Source of the DNA: an uncultured Flavobacterium sp.
GTDB taxonomy: Bacteria > Bacteroidota > Bacteroidia > Flavobacteriales > Flavobacteriaceae
Length of the DNA stretch: 64,000 bases
Direction of reading: 5' to 3'
Assembly: GCF_946481155.1 (NCBI RefSeq)
Contig: NZ_CAMLMK010000005.1
Coordinates: 3,616 to 67,615 of the forward strand
The position numbers and the translations under genes are program-made. Under the pieces are notes generated by a model, which worked only from the letters and a program-made list of their open reading frames with translations, did no database searches and was not told where the DNA came from. Shown here piece after piece: positions 34,953-43,132 of the stretch (the first letter of the stretch is position 1; each line of letters starts with the position of its first letter).

Positions 34953-35360
34953 TTACTTCAGCAAGACCCCTCTTTTGTGCATCACGGGAATGTCGGTCAA
35001 AGCGCGGTCATTGATAGTATTGGCTCTAAACACATAACTTTTATCGTAAAGTGTCTCCCCAATAAAGAAGGTAAGCAAAAACTCGTTGTTGAGTTGCAGC
35101 ACATTGTTTTCCAGAAGTTCGATTTTCACGGCCGAATTCGCTTCTACTTCCTTGAACGCATGGCGGAACGTACCGGTTTTTCTTTCTTCGCCGTCGATTA
35201 AGCCATAAGCGCGGGACACGATAATCGCCATCTCCAGCTTCACTTCACTGTCGTTGATCAGATAGGCATACCAGGTATTTTCCATGAAATCGTCGTTCCA
35301 TTCCTGAACGGCGGCCACATATACATTTTCTACTTTTGGGATGATAATGTCTTTTTGCAT
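34953..35360 (-). CDS. Conserved unknown protein downstream of pheS
   Basis: A 135-residue soluble protein beginning MQKDIIIPKVENVYVAAVQEW. It has alternating strand-like segments (WYAYLINDSEVKLEMAIIVSRAYG, EFLLTFFIGETLYDKSYVF) and no motif I recognise. Similar genes are found after pheS in flavobacteria and are sometimes mislabelled as a synthetase subunit; there is no synthetase motif here. The ATG at 35358-35360 is the start; the codons upstream run into a heptamer array. Confidence 0.72.
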   Translation of the reverse strand: MQKDIIIPKVENVYVAAVQEWNDDFMENTWYAYLINDSEVKLEMAIIVSRAYGLIDGEERKTGTFRHAFKEVEANSAVKIELLENNVLQLNNEFLLTFFIGETLYDKSYVFRANTINDRALTDIPVMHKRGVLLK

Positions 35361-35440
35361 AAAAGTCAAAAGTTTGAAAGTCAAAAGTCAAAAGCCCTAA
35401 AAATATTACTTTAAGACTTTACGACCTTTGACTTTCGACT
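35361..35440. repeat. Inverted heptamer arrays (AAAAGTC type) before the pheS-proximal unknown
   Basis: Left arm: AAAG at 35362, 35369, 35377, 35384 and 35391. Right arm: GAC at 35415, 35423, 35430 and 35437. Steps are 7 with one 8 in each arm. The stretch 35376-35389 pairs with 35423-35436 at 13 of 14 positions. Confidence 0.65.
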
Positions 35441-35443
35441 AAT

Positions 35444-36463
35444 TTATATACTCGATTTGAATTGCTCTAAGAAACGAACGTCATTTTCGTAGAACATTCG
35501 GATGTCGCCGATTTGGTATAACAGCATGGCAATACGCTCGATACCCATACCGAAAGCGAATCCGTTGTATTTGTCGGAGTCAATGCCGCAGTTTTTCAAT
35601 ACGTTTGGATCGACCATTCCGCAGCCCATAATTTCCAGCCAGCCGGTTCCTTTGGTGATGCGGTAATCGGTTTCTGTTTTCAATCCCCAATAAATATCCA
35701 CCTCAGCGCTTGGCTCGGTGAATGGGAAGTACGACGGACGCAGACGGATTTTCGATTTCCCGAACATCTCTTTGGTGAAATATAATAACGTTTGTTTTAG
35801 ATCGGCGAAAGAAACATTCTGGTCAATGTACAAGCCTTCCACTTGGTGGAAAATACAATGCGAACGCGAGGAAACCGCTTCGTTACGGAAAACGCGTCCC
35901 GGTGAAATCGTCCGGATTGGCGGTTTATTGCCTTCCATGTAGCGCACCTGAACGGACGATGTATGAGTGCGTAACAAAACATCCGGGTTAGTCTGGATAA
36001 AGAAAGTATCCTGCATGTCACGTGCCGGATGGTATTCCGGAAGGTTCAATGCGGTGAAGTTATGCCAGTCGTCTTCGATTTCCGGACCTTCGGAAACGTT
36101 GAATCCTATGTTGGAAAAAATATCCGTGATTTGGTTTTTTACGATGGAAATAGGATGACGCGACCCGATGATCAAAGGTTCGCCCGGCCTTGACAAATCG
36201 CCGTACACGCCACCGGCCACTTCTTTGCTTTCCAATACGTCAAGGATGGTTTTCACTTTGTCCTCGGCGGTAGTTTTAAGCAAATTGATGACTTGCCCGA
36301 ATTCTTTTTTCTGGTCGTTCGGCACGTTTTTGAATTCGGCGAAAAGGTCTTTCAGCAAGCCTTTGCTTCCCAGGAATTTGATTCGGAATGCCTCTAGGGT
36401 ATCCTTATTATCGGTGGTAAAAGCCTGCGCTTCACCAATGTATTCTTTAATCTTGTCTGTCAT
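35444..36463 (-). CDS. pheS: Phenylalanyl-tRNA synthetase alpha subunit
   Basis: A 339-residue class II synthetase subunit. The N-terminal coiled coil (about 1-80) is followed by the catalytic core with motif 2 ([23 protein letters not shown]), the [17 protein letters not shown] region and motif 3 [12 protein letters not shown]. With PheT it forms the tetramer that charges tRNA-Phe. The ATG at 36461-36463 ([13 protein letters not shown]) was preferred over one two codons earlier. pheT is not in the window, as is common in Bacteroidetes. Heptamer arrays flank the gene on both sides. Confidence 0.95.
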   Translation of the reverse strand: MTDKIKEYIGEAQAFTTDNKDTLEAFRIKFLGSKGLLKDLFAEFKNVPNDQKKEFGQVINLLKTTAEDKVKTILDVLESKEVAGGVYGDLSRPGEPLIIGSRHPISIVKNQITDIFSNIGFNVSEGPEIEDDWHNFTALNLPEYHPARDMQDTFFIQTNPDVLLRTHTSSVQVRYMEGNKPPIRTISPGRVFRNEAVSSRSHCIFHQVEGLYIDQNVSFADLKQTLLYFTKEMFGKSKIRLRPSYFPFTEPSAEVDIYWGLKTETDYRITKGTGWLEIMGCGMVDPNVLKNCGIDSDKYNGFAFGMGIERIAMLLYQIGDIRMFYENDVRFLEQFKSSI

Positions 36464-36513
36464 CTTCATGCAATAATTGGCTGCAAATTTAGCAAAAAGT
36501 TAGGATTTAGACC

Positions 36514-36598
36514 GCAGAAATTCAGAAATTAGATAGCAGAAACTTCACTGCTTCTTCATAAAACTGCCGACTGCATTCTGATACCTGAAATCTGCTCT
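36514..36598. repeat. Inverted heptamer arrays (CAG/CTG phase) between pheS and the next gene
   Basis: AGA recurs at 36516, 36524, 36531 and 36538. CTG recurs at 36564, 36571, 36578, 36585 and 36592, exactly 7 apart. The two arms are complementary in pattern (GCAGAAA... versus ...TCTGC) and fill the gap between the gene ending at 36599 and pheS. Confidence 0.68.
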
Positions 36599-36955
36599 CT
36601 ATTTAATAATATCTTTTTCCAGAAAGTAATTCACGATAGCTTCTTTCATCAGCACCGATTGCTCTCCTGCTTTTAAAGGTGGCAATTGCTCTTTTACGTG
36701 GTAATGAGGCCAGCCGTCTTCGTCGAAAAAGTCGAATTCGTAATAACCGTACGGCTCGAGCAAACGGCAGATGGCGATGTGCATCAGGTTCAGCTTTTCG
36801 TCTTTTTTGAATTTTCGGTTGATCTGCCCCAATTCCTGAAGGCCGATTAAATAAATAATCGCGTCCAGGTCCAGCGTATCGCCATCGGCAAACTGATTGG
36901 AAAGTATAGTGACCACTGATTCCCAGCGGGTTTTTAATTGTTCGTCTCTTGACAT
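36599..36955 (-). CDS. Conserved small protein of unknown function
   Basis: A 118-residue acidic, mostly helical protein starting MSRDEQLKTRWESVVTILSNQFADG. It contains LDAIIYLIGLQELGQINRKFKKDEKLNLMHIAICRLLEPYGYYE and a C-terminal DGWPHYHVKEQLPPL stretch. The length, clean start and codon use support a real gene; similar proteins are widespread in Flavobacteriia but I know no function. It is followed on the same strand by pheS after an upstream-downstream gap filled with repeats. Confidence 0.72.
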   Translation of the reverse strand: MSRDEQLKTRWESVVTILSNQFADGDTLDLDAIIYLIGLQELGQINRKFKKDEKLNLMHIAICRLLEPYGYYEFDFFDEDGWPHYHVKEQLPPLKAGEQSVLMKEAIVNYFLEKDIIK

Positions 36956-36964
36956 GAATTGAAA

Positions 36965-37006
36965 TTATGAGTGATGAATTATGACCTATGAGTTCATTTT
37001 CCATAA
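36965..37006. repeat. Heptamer array ATGnnnn then CATnnnn
   Basis: ATG at 36967, 36974, 36981 and 36988 and CAT at 36995 and 37002, all in the same 7-base step. The switch from ATG to its complement CAT marks an inverted centre near 36993. Units (ATGAATT, ATGAGTG, ATGAGTT) resemble the complement of the array at 5004. Confidence 0.6.
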
Positions 37007-37063
37007 AATTGATTTACAAAGATACTAAGTTGCAGACTGACATTGGAAATTTTAACGGAAAGT

Positions 37064-37142
37064 CTTTGCTTATCCCTTTTGACTCATCGCTTTTCCCTTT
37101 GTTCTCTTATCTTTGTTCTCTTATCTATTTTCTTTTTTCTTC
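37064..37142. repeat. Eleven-unit heptamer array directly before the CvpA-like gene
   Basis: CT recurs at 37069, 37076, 37083, 37090, 37097, 37104, 37111, 37118, 37125, 37132 and 37139 without a single slip. The pair TTGTTCT-CTTATCT occurs twice in tandem. The array includes a promoter-like TATCTTTG at 37108-37115 and stops 5 bases before the ATG at 37147. Confidence 0.72.
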
Positions 37143-37146
37143 AACT

Positions 37147-37665
37147 ATGGATTTTATTGACATTGTATTGGCGGCATTTTTGGTTTTCGGATTAGTAAAA
37201 GGGTTGCGCAACGGGCTTTTTATCGAATTGGCTTCATTGATTTCGCTGTTTATCGGGATTTATGTTGCTATTAAGTTCTCTTATGTCGTTCGTTCGGCGG
37301 TGGCAAGCGTAGTTTCATGGTCGCCTAAATCGGTACAGGTTACAGCCTTTGTCCTGACTTTGCTGTTGGTTGTTATTGCCATTCATTTTTTAGCTAAAAT
37401 CTTGACCGGAGTTGCAGGTTTTGCTTTTGTCGGTTGGCTGAATACCTTAGGTGGCGGACTTTTTGCAGTAATCAAAACCGCTTTGCTACTGGGAATTGTG
37501 CTGAGCCTTTTTCAGAAAGTGAATATCGACAATATGCTGATTTCGAAAGAAACCCAGAAGAAATCGTTGCTTTTCAATCCAATTTTAAAGACTTCGGAAG
37601 TATTATTGCCGGTACTGACGGATTGGTTTGAGGAATTGAAAAGAACACAGTCGCAGTCACAGTAA
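37147..37665 (+). CDS. CvpA-family membrane protein
   Basis: A 172-residue inner-membrane protein with four helices, starting MDFIDIVLAAFLVFGLVKGLRNG, the typical CvpA N-terminus with a conserved G-x-x-x-G region. CvpA is needed for colicin V export in E. coli and for envelope integrity; its direct activity is unknown. The ATG at 37147 was used; the open frame upstream is the heptamer array. The C-terminal KRTQSQSQ is encoded by another CAG-rich repeat, so the gene is bracketed by arrays. Confidence 0.88.
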   Translation: MDFIDIVLAAFLVFGLVKGLRNGLFIELASLISLFIGIYVAIKFSYVVRSAVASVVSWSPKSVQVTAFVLTLLLVVIAIHFLAKILTGVAGFAFVGWLNTLGGGLFAVIKTALLLGIVLSLFQKVNIDNMLISKETQKKSLLFNPILKTSEVLLPVLTDWFEELKRTQSQSQ

Positions 37666-37733
37666 AACAGTGTGCAATCGCGGTCAAATGGCTATTTTTA
37701 TTTCTTTATAAAACTAAGAACTGAGACTGATTA
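37646..37733. repeat. CAG/CTG-phase array at the CvpA-like gene 3' end
   Basis: CAG at 37648, 37654, 37660 and 37668 (steps 6, 6, 8), then CAA at 37675. Oppositely oriented CT(G) at 37714, 37721 and 37727. Steps vary between 6 and 8, so this is a more worn member of the family. It covers the stop codon and the gap before the convergent batE gene. Confidence 0.5.
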
Positions 37734-38477
37734 TTATTTCAGCTCGATAATCGCATCCTTCTCTATCCAGCCTTCGGTTTCATCAGTAAGGGCAATTTTG
37801 CGCCATTTGTCCTGTGTTTCCAAAATAAAAACCTTCGTTCCTTCATGCAATGTGAAAGCTTCTGAAGCTGAGGTTTTAGGCTCACTTTTCACCGAAACCA
37901 CTTCTGCGAAAACGATGGCAGGACGTTCATTGTTGTAATTGTTGCGTTCCGTGATCGCTGAAAAAACACTGATCAGGATAATCAGCAGCGAAAGAAGCAT
38001 TGCCACAAAAAACATACGTTTCAGGAAAGAAGTACTTCCGAAATAGTACCCTATAAAAAAAAGCAGGAATAAAGCGGAAAATCCTGTGGCTATTCCTGCC
38101 CACGTATCATAATGAAAAATATCCAACGCGTCGTCTATCATCTTGGAGAAGCCTACTTTCGGAACGATTTTTATCTCGTCGATTGCCATTTTCTGGGCGA
38201 ATTTCAGATTGGTTTTAATTTCCGGATCATTTGGATTTAGCAGTAATGCTTTCTCGTAGTTGTATACTGCCGGCGCTACTCTGTGCAGTTTATAGTACGT
38301 ATTCCCCAAGTTGAAATATACTTCCGCGGAATGTTGCCCGGATTTTATAATGCCTTCATACAGCACTGCCGCTTCTTCATATTTCTCCTTTTTGTACAAT
38401 TCGTTCCCCTTGTCGAAAGCAGATTGTGCAAAAAACGCCTGAGAAACCAATAAAAATAAATAGAATAACTTCTTCAT
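37734..38477 (-). CDS. batE: Aerotolerance protein BatE (TPR plus SH3-like)
   Basis: A 247-residue protein with a signal peptide (about 1-18), TPR repeats (about 20-90, e.g. EVYFNLGNTYYKLHRVAPAVYNYEKALLLNPND), two membrane helices (about 125-175), and a C-terminal bacterial SH3 domain (ASEAFTLHEGTKVFILETQDKWRKIALTDETEGWIEKDAI). This matches BatE, the last gene of the Bacteroidetes bat operon, linked to survival under oxygen or other envelope stress. It follows batD after 10 bases. Confidence 0.88.
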   Translation of the reverse strand: MKKLFYLFLLVSQAFFAQSAFDKGNELYKKEKYEEAAVLYEGIIKSGQHSAEVYFNLGNTYYKLHRVAPAVYNYEKALLLNPNDPEIKTNLKFAQKMAIDEIKIVPKVGFSKMIDDALDIFHYDTWAGIATGFSALFLLFFIGYYFGSTSFLKRMFFVAMLLSLLIILISVFSAITERNNYNNERPAIVFAEVVSVKSEPKTSASEAFTLHEGTKVFILETQDKWRKIALTDETEGWIEKDAIIELK

Positions 38478-38487
38478 CGTTTTAAAA

Positions 38488-40305
38488 TTAAATCTGTTTG
38501 CTCAAATCGGAGATTACTGTTACGGCTCTGTCATAATCCTGCTGCATTGCCACACCTGTGGAAGGCGCATAGCGGGCAAATTCGCAATTGTCCATAACCG
38601 TCATGAATTCGGCCACTGTTTCCGGCTGTGCTTTTTTCGATAGCAATAGTTCCTGTATGTTTTCCTTGCTCATTTCAGAAGTCTCAATATGCAGTTTTGC
38701 CTTAAGGAAATTATGCATCGCACGCTCCATCGCATCATAAAATGGCGCTTTGTTCCCCAGCTGCTTACTTGCTTCGGAAAGGAACTTCCTGGCCAGTTTG
38801 TTCGATTGGCGGATTTTATTCCCTTTCACGTCGCTGTCGATCGCTTCTTTTTTCTTTCTGGCCATAACAATAATCGGAATGATTAGGAAAGGCGCAAACA
38901 GCAATGAATAGAATAAGGTCGAGCCTAAGAAATCCTGCTTTTTAATTGGCGATAATTCCGTTTTGGACTTAACGAAAGCAAATTGGTCAGTTTTCGATAT
39001 CGTTTGCTTGTTTCCTGCCGCAGAAGGATCGCCTGCAGTTGGCATTGGTCCTTCTAAGACATTGATCCTGATTTCTTCCGAAGTAATGGTTTTATAAGTT
39101 TTCGCATTCAGATCGAAATACGAGAACACTAAAGGTTTTATAGAATAATTGCCCTTGTATTGCGGCACAATCGTATAAATGTCAGCAATCGTCCCCTGGG
39201 TGCCCGACAATGGCGTGGTTATGCTTTCCTTATGTTCCGGATCATACATTTCAAGAGCACTTGGAACAACCGGTTTTGGCAAAGTAAACAGCTTCATATT
39301 CCCCTTTCCGGCCACGCTGACTGTCAATTGAAGTGATTCTCCCGATTTTAAAGTGGTCTTAGATGGTTTTACTTTGAAGTCGAATGCGCCAACTGCTCCG
39401 GTAAAATCAACAGGCTTCCCAGCTTCCGGCAGGGCTTTCACAATTATCGATTTGGCTCCGGCTGAAACTCTTTTAGTTCCTTCGGTGATTTCCATTCGGC
39501 CAAAAATATCGCGACGGCCCGTAGGCGCCTGCATGGTAATGTCAAGGGTCAGGGGCTCAATGGGCAGTTTCCCTGATTTCTGCGGATACAGAACTGCTTT
39601 TCGTAATACTACATAGCGATAATCTTCGCCATTGTATTTCCCCTGCTGCACGGCGATATTTTTCACATCGATATTCTGGCTCCAGAAATTATTGTATTTC
39701 GGACTCGTGGCTTCGCGGAAATCACTTACGCTGACATACGGACTTACGTATAGCTTGTACACAACAGTTATCGGTTCGTTCAGATAAGGGTTCGTGTCTG
39801 AAATCTCGGCCACCAAATGAATTCCGTCGCCTTTTAAAGAAGGTGGCGCTTGTGGTTGCTGCGGCTGTCTTGGTTGTCGCTGACGGCTGTTCCCGAAGAT
39901 TATGGAAAACGGATCTTCTTCCTGTTCATCTGCCGGTTGTGCCACGGCATTGCCTACGGTAACTTTTACCGGATTGGTTTTATAGGTTTTGCCCGCAATT
40001 TCTATGGATGCGGGTTTAATGACAAATGTTCCTTTCTTGGTTGGAATCAGAAAAAACGAGTAGGTTTTGACAAATGATTTCTTTCCGTTCACCCAGGAGT
40101 AATTCACGGATTGGTTCGGGCCTCCTATCATGCGGAAACTTTCGAATGAAGGCGCGATAAAATTATCACCATCATCATTCATCGTAAAATCAATTCGCAA
40201 ACGCTCGTTGATTCCCAGGTTGTTCTTGCTCACGATGGCTTTGAATTCCACCTGCGCAAAAATCCCCTGAACGGTTAATAGCAATAAGAAAATATACTTT
40301 TTCAT
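38488..40305 (-). CDS. batD: Aerotolerance protein BatD
   Basis: A 605-residue protein with a signal peptide, a large periplasmic region of Ig-like strands (VEFKAIVSKNNLGINERLRIDFTM; GDGIHLVAEISDTNPYLNEPITVVYKLYVSP), a single membrane helix near residue 450 and a cytoplasmic C-terminal domain. A Q/P-rich stretch (RQRQPRQPQQPQAPP, about 143-157) links two of the domains. BatD proteins work with the VWA proteins BatA and BatB. The ATG at 40303-40305 gives the proper signal peptide MKKYIFLLLL. Confidence 0.9.
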   Translation of the reverse strand: MKKYIFLLLLTVQGIFAQVEFKAIVSKNNLGINERLRIDFTMNDDGDNFIAPSFESFRMIGGPNQSVNYSWVNGKKSFVKTYSFFLIPTKKGTFVIKPASIEIAGKTYKTNPVKVTVGNAVAQPADEQEEDPFSIIFGNSRQRQPRQPQQPQAPPSLKGDGIHLVAEISDTNPYLNEPITVVYKLYVSPYVSVSDFREATSPKYNNFWSQNIDVKNIAVQQGKYNGEDYRYVVLRKAVLYPQKSGKLPIEPLTLDITMQAPTGRRDIFGRMEITEGTKRVSAGAKSIIVKALPEAGKPVDFTGAVGAFDFKVKPSKTTLKSGESLQLTVSVAGKGNMKLFTLPKPVVPSALEMYDPEHKESITTPLSGTQGTIADIYTIVPQYKGNYSIKPLVFSYFDLNAKTYKTITSEEIRINVLEGPMPTAGDPSAAGNKQTISKTDQFAFVKSKTELSPIKKQDFLGSTLFYSLLFAPFLIIPIIVMARKKKEAIDSDVKGNKIRQSNKLARKFLSEASKQLGNKAPFYDAMERAMHNFLKAKLHIETSEMSKENIQELLLSKKAQPETVAEFMTVMDNCEFARYAPSTGVAMQQDYDRAVTVISDLSKQI

Positions 40306-40326
40306 TTTAATGTGCATCATTTAAGC

Positions 40327-41082
40327 TTACCAGTCTTTTTCATTTCGGGTTGGTCTTCCTTTTACTTCTCTTCCCTTCACTTTTTCCTGAACCTTTTTTT
40401 CTTCGTTGTTTACGGCATCAAGCAGGTTCTCCATACGTTGCTTGGAAGCTCCACTCGGCTGTGGTTTTTGAGGCTGTTTGTCCTCATCGCCTTTGCCTTC
40501 TTTGTTTTCCGGATTTTTAGGATCGTCTTTCTTGTCTTTATTTTTGTCCTGATTCTTATCCTGCTGGTCCTTATTTTGGTCTTTGTTGTCTTTCGGTTGC
40601 TGGTCTTTGTTCTGGTCTTTATTTTTATCCTTGTCCTTGTCGTCCTTTTTAGGCGGATTTTCTTTTAGTTTCTGTTTTGCCAAAGCATAATTATAACGCG
40701 TTTCCTCGTCTTTCGGATTGTTTCGAAGCGCATTTTTGTAGGCTTCCACAGCACCCTGATAATTTTTCTCCATCATCAGCACATTCCCCAAATTGTGATA
40801 GGCCTTGTGCTTTTGGCGTTTCCCTTTTGCATTCTCAATGGCTTCAACATAGGAATACTTTGCTTCGCTGGGCTGTTTCTGGCGATAAATCGCATTGCCT
40901 AAATTATAAGACGTCGTTGCTCTTTGCGGATTTCCGAACTTTGAAACACGGTAATCTGCTTCCGCTTCCGCGTATTTTTTCTCATTGAACGCATCGTTTC
41001 CTTTCGGCAGGTTTTTATCCTTGTCCTGAGCGAAAATCAATGCTGAAAAAAGCAAAAAACTATATTTAATTATCTCCTTCAT
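40327..41082 (-). CDS. batC: Aerotolerance protein BatC (TPR, low-complexity tail)
   Basis: A 251-residue protein with signal peptide, three TPR units (about 25-135: NDAFNEKKYAEAEADYR, TSYNLGNAIYRQKQPSEAKYSY, ETRYNYALAKQKL), then a stretch of almost only Lys, Asp, Asn and Gln (about 145-205, KDKNKDQ-type units) and a C-terminal motif SKQRMENLLDAVNNEE. This matches BatC. The low-complexity part is made of short degenerate repeats and may vary in length between strains. The ATG at 41080-41082 overlaps the batB end. Confidence 0.88.
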   Translation of the reverse strand: MKEIIKYSFLLFSALIFAQDKDKNLPKGNDAFNEKKYAEAEADYRVSKFGNPQRATTSYNLGNAIYRQKQPSEAKYSYVEAIENAKGKRQKHKAYHNLGNVLMMEKNYQGAVEAYKNALRNNPKDEETRYNYALAKQKLKENPPKKDDKDKDKNKDQNKDQQPKDNKDQNKDQQDKNQDKNKDKKDDPKNPENKEGKGDEDKQPQKPQPSGASKQRMENLLDAVNNEEKKVQEKVKGREVKGRPTRNEKDW

Positions 41083-42121
41083 TGCGCTTTTCATTAAATA
41101 AATTCAATTTTTTAACCCAGGCTGTTTTTCGCTCCAGGAAGAAAACATCCAACAGCAGAAAGAAAAGGGCCAGGCCTAAAAACCACTGAAACTGCGATTC
41201 AAAATTAGCAATTTGCTGACTTTCGAAATCCGTTTTTTCAAGATTGTCCAGGCTGTTTTTGACGAATTCAAGCACCTCTTTAGTACTTCCGCCGAAAACA
41301 TAATTGCCGTTACCGTTTTTGGAAATCGTCTTCAGGGTTTCCGGATACAATTTTGTGATTACGGTTTCTCCGTTCTGGTCTTTTTTGAAACTTTCAATAA
41401 CGCCGTTGTGACGTAGCGGAATCGGTCCGCCTTTCTCCGTCCCGATACCAATAGTAATCACCTTTATCTTTTGGTCTTTAATTTCGTCCAACGCATCCTC
41501 AAAGCCCTCACCATGGTCTTCCCCATCAGAAAGCATGATGATTAACTTGCTGGTTTGCGGATCGTCAAAATAGGAGCTGGCCATTTTCAACGCCTCTCCC
41601 AAAGCCGTTCCCTGTGAGGATACCATATCGGTATTCATGCTCTGCAGGTACATTTTCGCAACGCTGTAATCCGTCGTAATCGGCAATACGGGGTAAGCGC
41701 TTCCGGCATAGCCAACAATTCCAATTCGGTCGCTTCCCAGTTGGTTGATAATTTGGGATACTATTTGTTTGCTTTTCTCCAGTCGGTTTGGCGCGATGTC
41801 TTCGGCCAGCATACTTTTGGAAATGTCGACCGCGAAAACGATGTCTACCCCCTGGCGCTTCACCGTTTCCATCTTGGTTCCGATTTTCGGATTAACCAAA
41901 GCAAGAATCAGGGCCGTAAGCCCTAACAACATCATAACCAGTTTTAAACCCGGTTTGAATATTGATTTTTCCGGACTTAATTTCTTCAGCAGCTCTAAGT
42001 CGCCAAATTCCCTCTGCTTTTTGCGCTGCCAATACAGATTGACAAAGAAAAGCAACAGCACCACCGGAAGGATGGCCAACAGGTAAAAATATTTTGGTTC
42101 GTCAAATTCAAAATTTTCCAT
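41066..42121 (-). CDS. batB: Aerotolerance protein BatB (VWA domain)
   Basis: A 351-residue membrane protein with N-terminal helices (about 10-75), a von Willebrand A domain with MIDAS motif VDISKSMLAED (near 95-105), the T-loop STGTALG-like SSQGTALGEALKMA, and the ILSDGEDHGEGFEDA element, then a C-terminal helix. It sits after batA with a 6-base gap and is similar to it over the VWA part, which points to an old duplication. Confidence 0.92.
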   Translation of the reverse strand: MENFEFDEPKYFYLLAILPVVLLLFFVNLYWQRKKQREFGDLELLKKLSPEKSIFKPGLKLVMMLLGLTALILALVNPKIGTKMETVKRQGVDIVFAVDISKSMLAEDIAPNRLEKSKQIVSQIINQLGSDRIGIVGYAGSAYPVLPITTDYSVAKMYLQSMNTDMVSSQGTALGEALKMASSYFDDPQTSKLIIMLSDGEDHGEGFEDALDEIKDQKIKVITIGIGTEKGGPIPLRHNGVIESFKKDQNGETVITKLYPETLKTISKNGNGNYVFGGSTKEVLEFVKNSLDNLEKTDFESQQIANFESQFQWFLGLALFFLLLDVFFLERKTAWVKKLNLFNEKRNEGDN

Positions 42122-42127
42122 AATCAC

Positions 42128-43132
42128 TTAAATAAAGCTTCTAAATATGGTTTTTCGCAATAGTACTTCTGCACACAGCAATCCAAGGGCGATAAATCCA
42201 AACAGTCTGTATTTCTCATCGTAATTGTAAAAACGCTGTTCCTGCACTTCGGTGGTTTCCAGTTTATTGATTTCGCTGTAAATATTTTCCAAGCTTTTAT
42301 TACTGGTGGCGCGGAAATATTTCCCGTCGGTCATCATCGCGATTTCCTTCATCAGTTTCTCGTCGATTTCCACTTTCATCATGCGGAACAAAAACTGTCC
42401 GTTGGGTGCAATTGAATAAGGGAACTCGGCCATTCCGTTGGTTCCGATACCTATTGTATACACTTTAATACCATATTCTTTTGCTATTTCAGATGCCATT
42501 CTCGGATCGATAAACCCGGAATTGTTCACACCGTCGGTTAGAAGGATGATGACTTTACTCTTGGCTTTGCTGTCTTTCAATCGGTTCACGGCAGTGGCTA
42601 AACCTACACCTATTCCTGTTCCGTCCTGAAGCACATTGTCGTATTTCACGCTTTCCAAAGCATCCAAAACTACAGCTTTATCGCTCGTGACAGGTGTTTT
42701 GGTATAGCTTTCCGCAGCATAAACCACCAAGCCGATTCGGTCATTGGGGCGTTGCTCGACAAACTCGGAAGCAACACGTTTTAGTGCTTCCATACGGTTC
42801 GGCTTCAGATCTTTGGCCAGCATACTTCCGGAAACATCGATGGCCATAACAATATCTATTCCTCGTGTTGTTCTCGATTTGTTGGTTACATCCGTGGATT
42901 GCGGTCGGGCCAAAGCGCCAATTAAAGCACTCAATGCCAGCATTCGCATAACAAACAACAAAGGTTTTAATTTCGGCAGAAATGATCCCGTCGTTTTAAA
43001 TCCTTTTACGGAACTTATTTTTAAGGTGGCCGACTGCTCTCTTCTTTTCCAGACATGCCAGCTTATGGCAATTGGAATAACCAAAAACAGCCAAAAGAAT
43101 TCCGGATCGGCAAACGTGATATTCTTCATCAT
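42128..43132 (-). CDS. batA: Aerotolerance protein BatA (VWA domain)
   Basis: A 334-residue protein with two N-terminal membrane helices, a VWA domain with MIDAS residues in AIDVSGSMLAKDL (about 92-104), DGTGIG and LLTDGVNNSGFIDP, and a C-terminal helix. BatA binds partner proteins through a metal-dependent adhesion site in the periplasm. Its ATG overlaps the stop of the preceding gene as ATGA, so translation is coupled. Confidence 0.92.
   Translation of the reverse strand: MMKNITFADPEFFWLFLVIPIAISWHVWKRREQSATLKISSVKGFKTTGSFLPKLKPLLFVMRMLALSALIGALARPQSTDVTNKSRTTRGIDIVMAIDVSGSMLAKDLKPNRMEALKRVASEFVEQRPNDRIGLVVYAAESYTKTPVTSDKAVVLDALESVKYDNVLQDGTGIGVGLATAVNRLKDSKAKSKVIILLTDGVNNSGFIDPRMASEIAKEYGIKVYTIGIGTNGMAEFPYSIAPNGQFLFRMMKVEIDEKLMKEIAMMTDGKYFRATSNKSLENIYSEINKLETTEVQEQRFYNYDEKYRLFGFIALGLLCAEVLLRKTIFRSFI

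Noticed and set aside
36603..37004. 133-codon minus-strand frame overlapping the gene at 36599-36955
   Set aside because: It lies in another frame of the same strand, is rich in Arg and lacks any conserved pattern; the 118-residue frame has a better composition and start.
37064..37142. CRISPR-like repeat array
   Set aside because: Units are 7 bases with no spacers of unique sequence, there are no cas genes, and similar arrays recur at unrelated places.
36988..37146. N-terminal extension of the CvpA-like protein (53 residues)
   Set aside because: The extension is translation of heptamer array sequence; CvpA proteins begin at the MDFIDIV residues at 37147.
40312..40668. 118-codon plus-strand frame encoding a very hydrophobic protein
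   Set aside because: It is antisense to the Lys/Asp/Asn/Gln-rich part of batC; the hydrophobic residues (Phe, Val, Leu) are only the complement of those codons.
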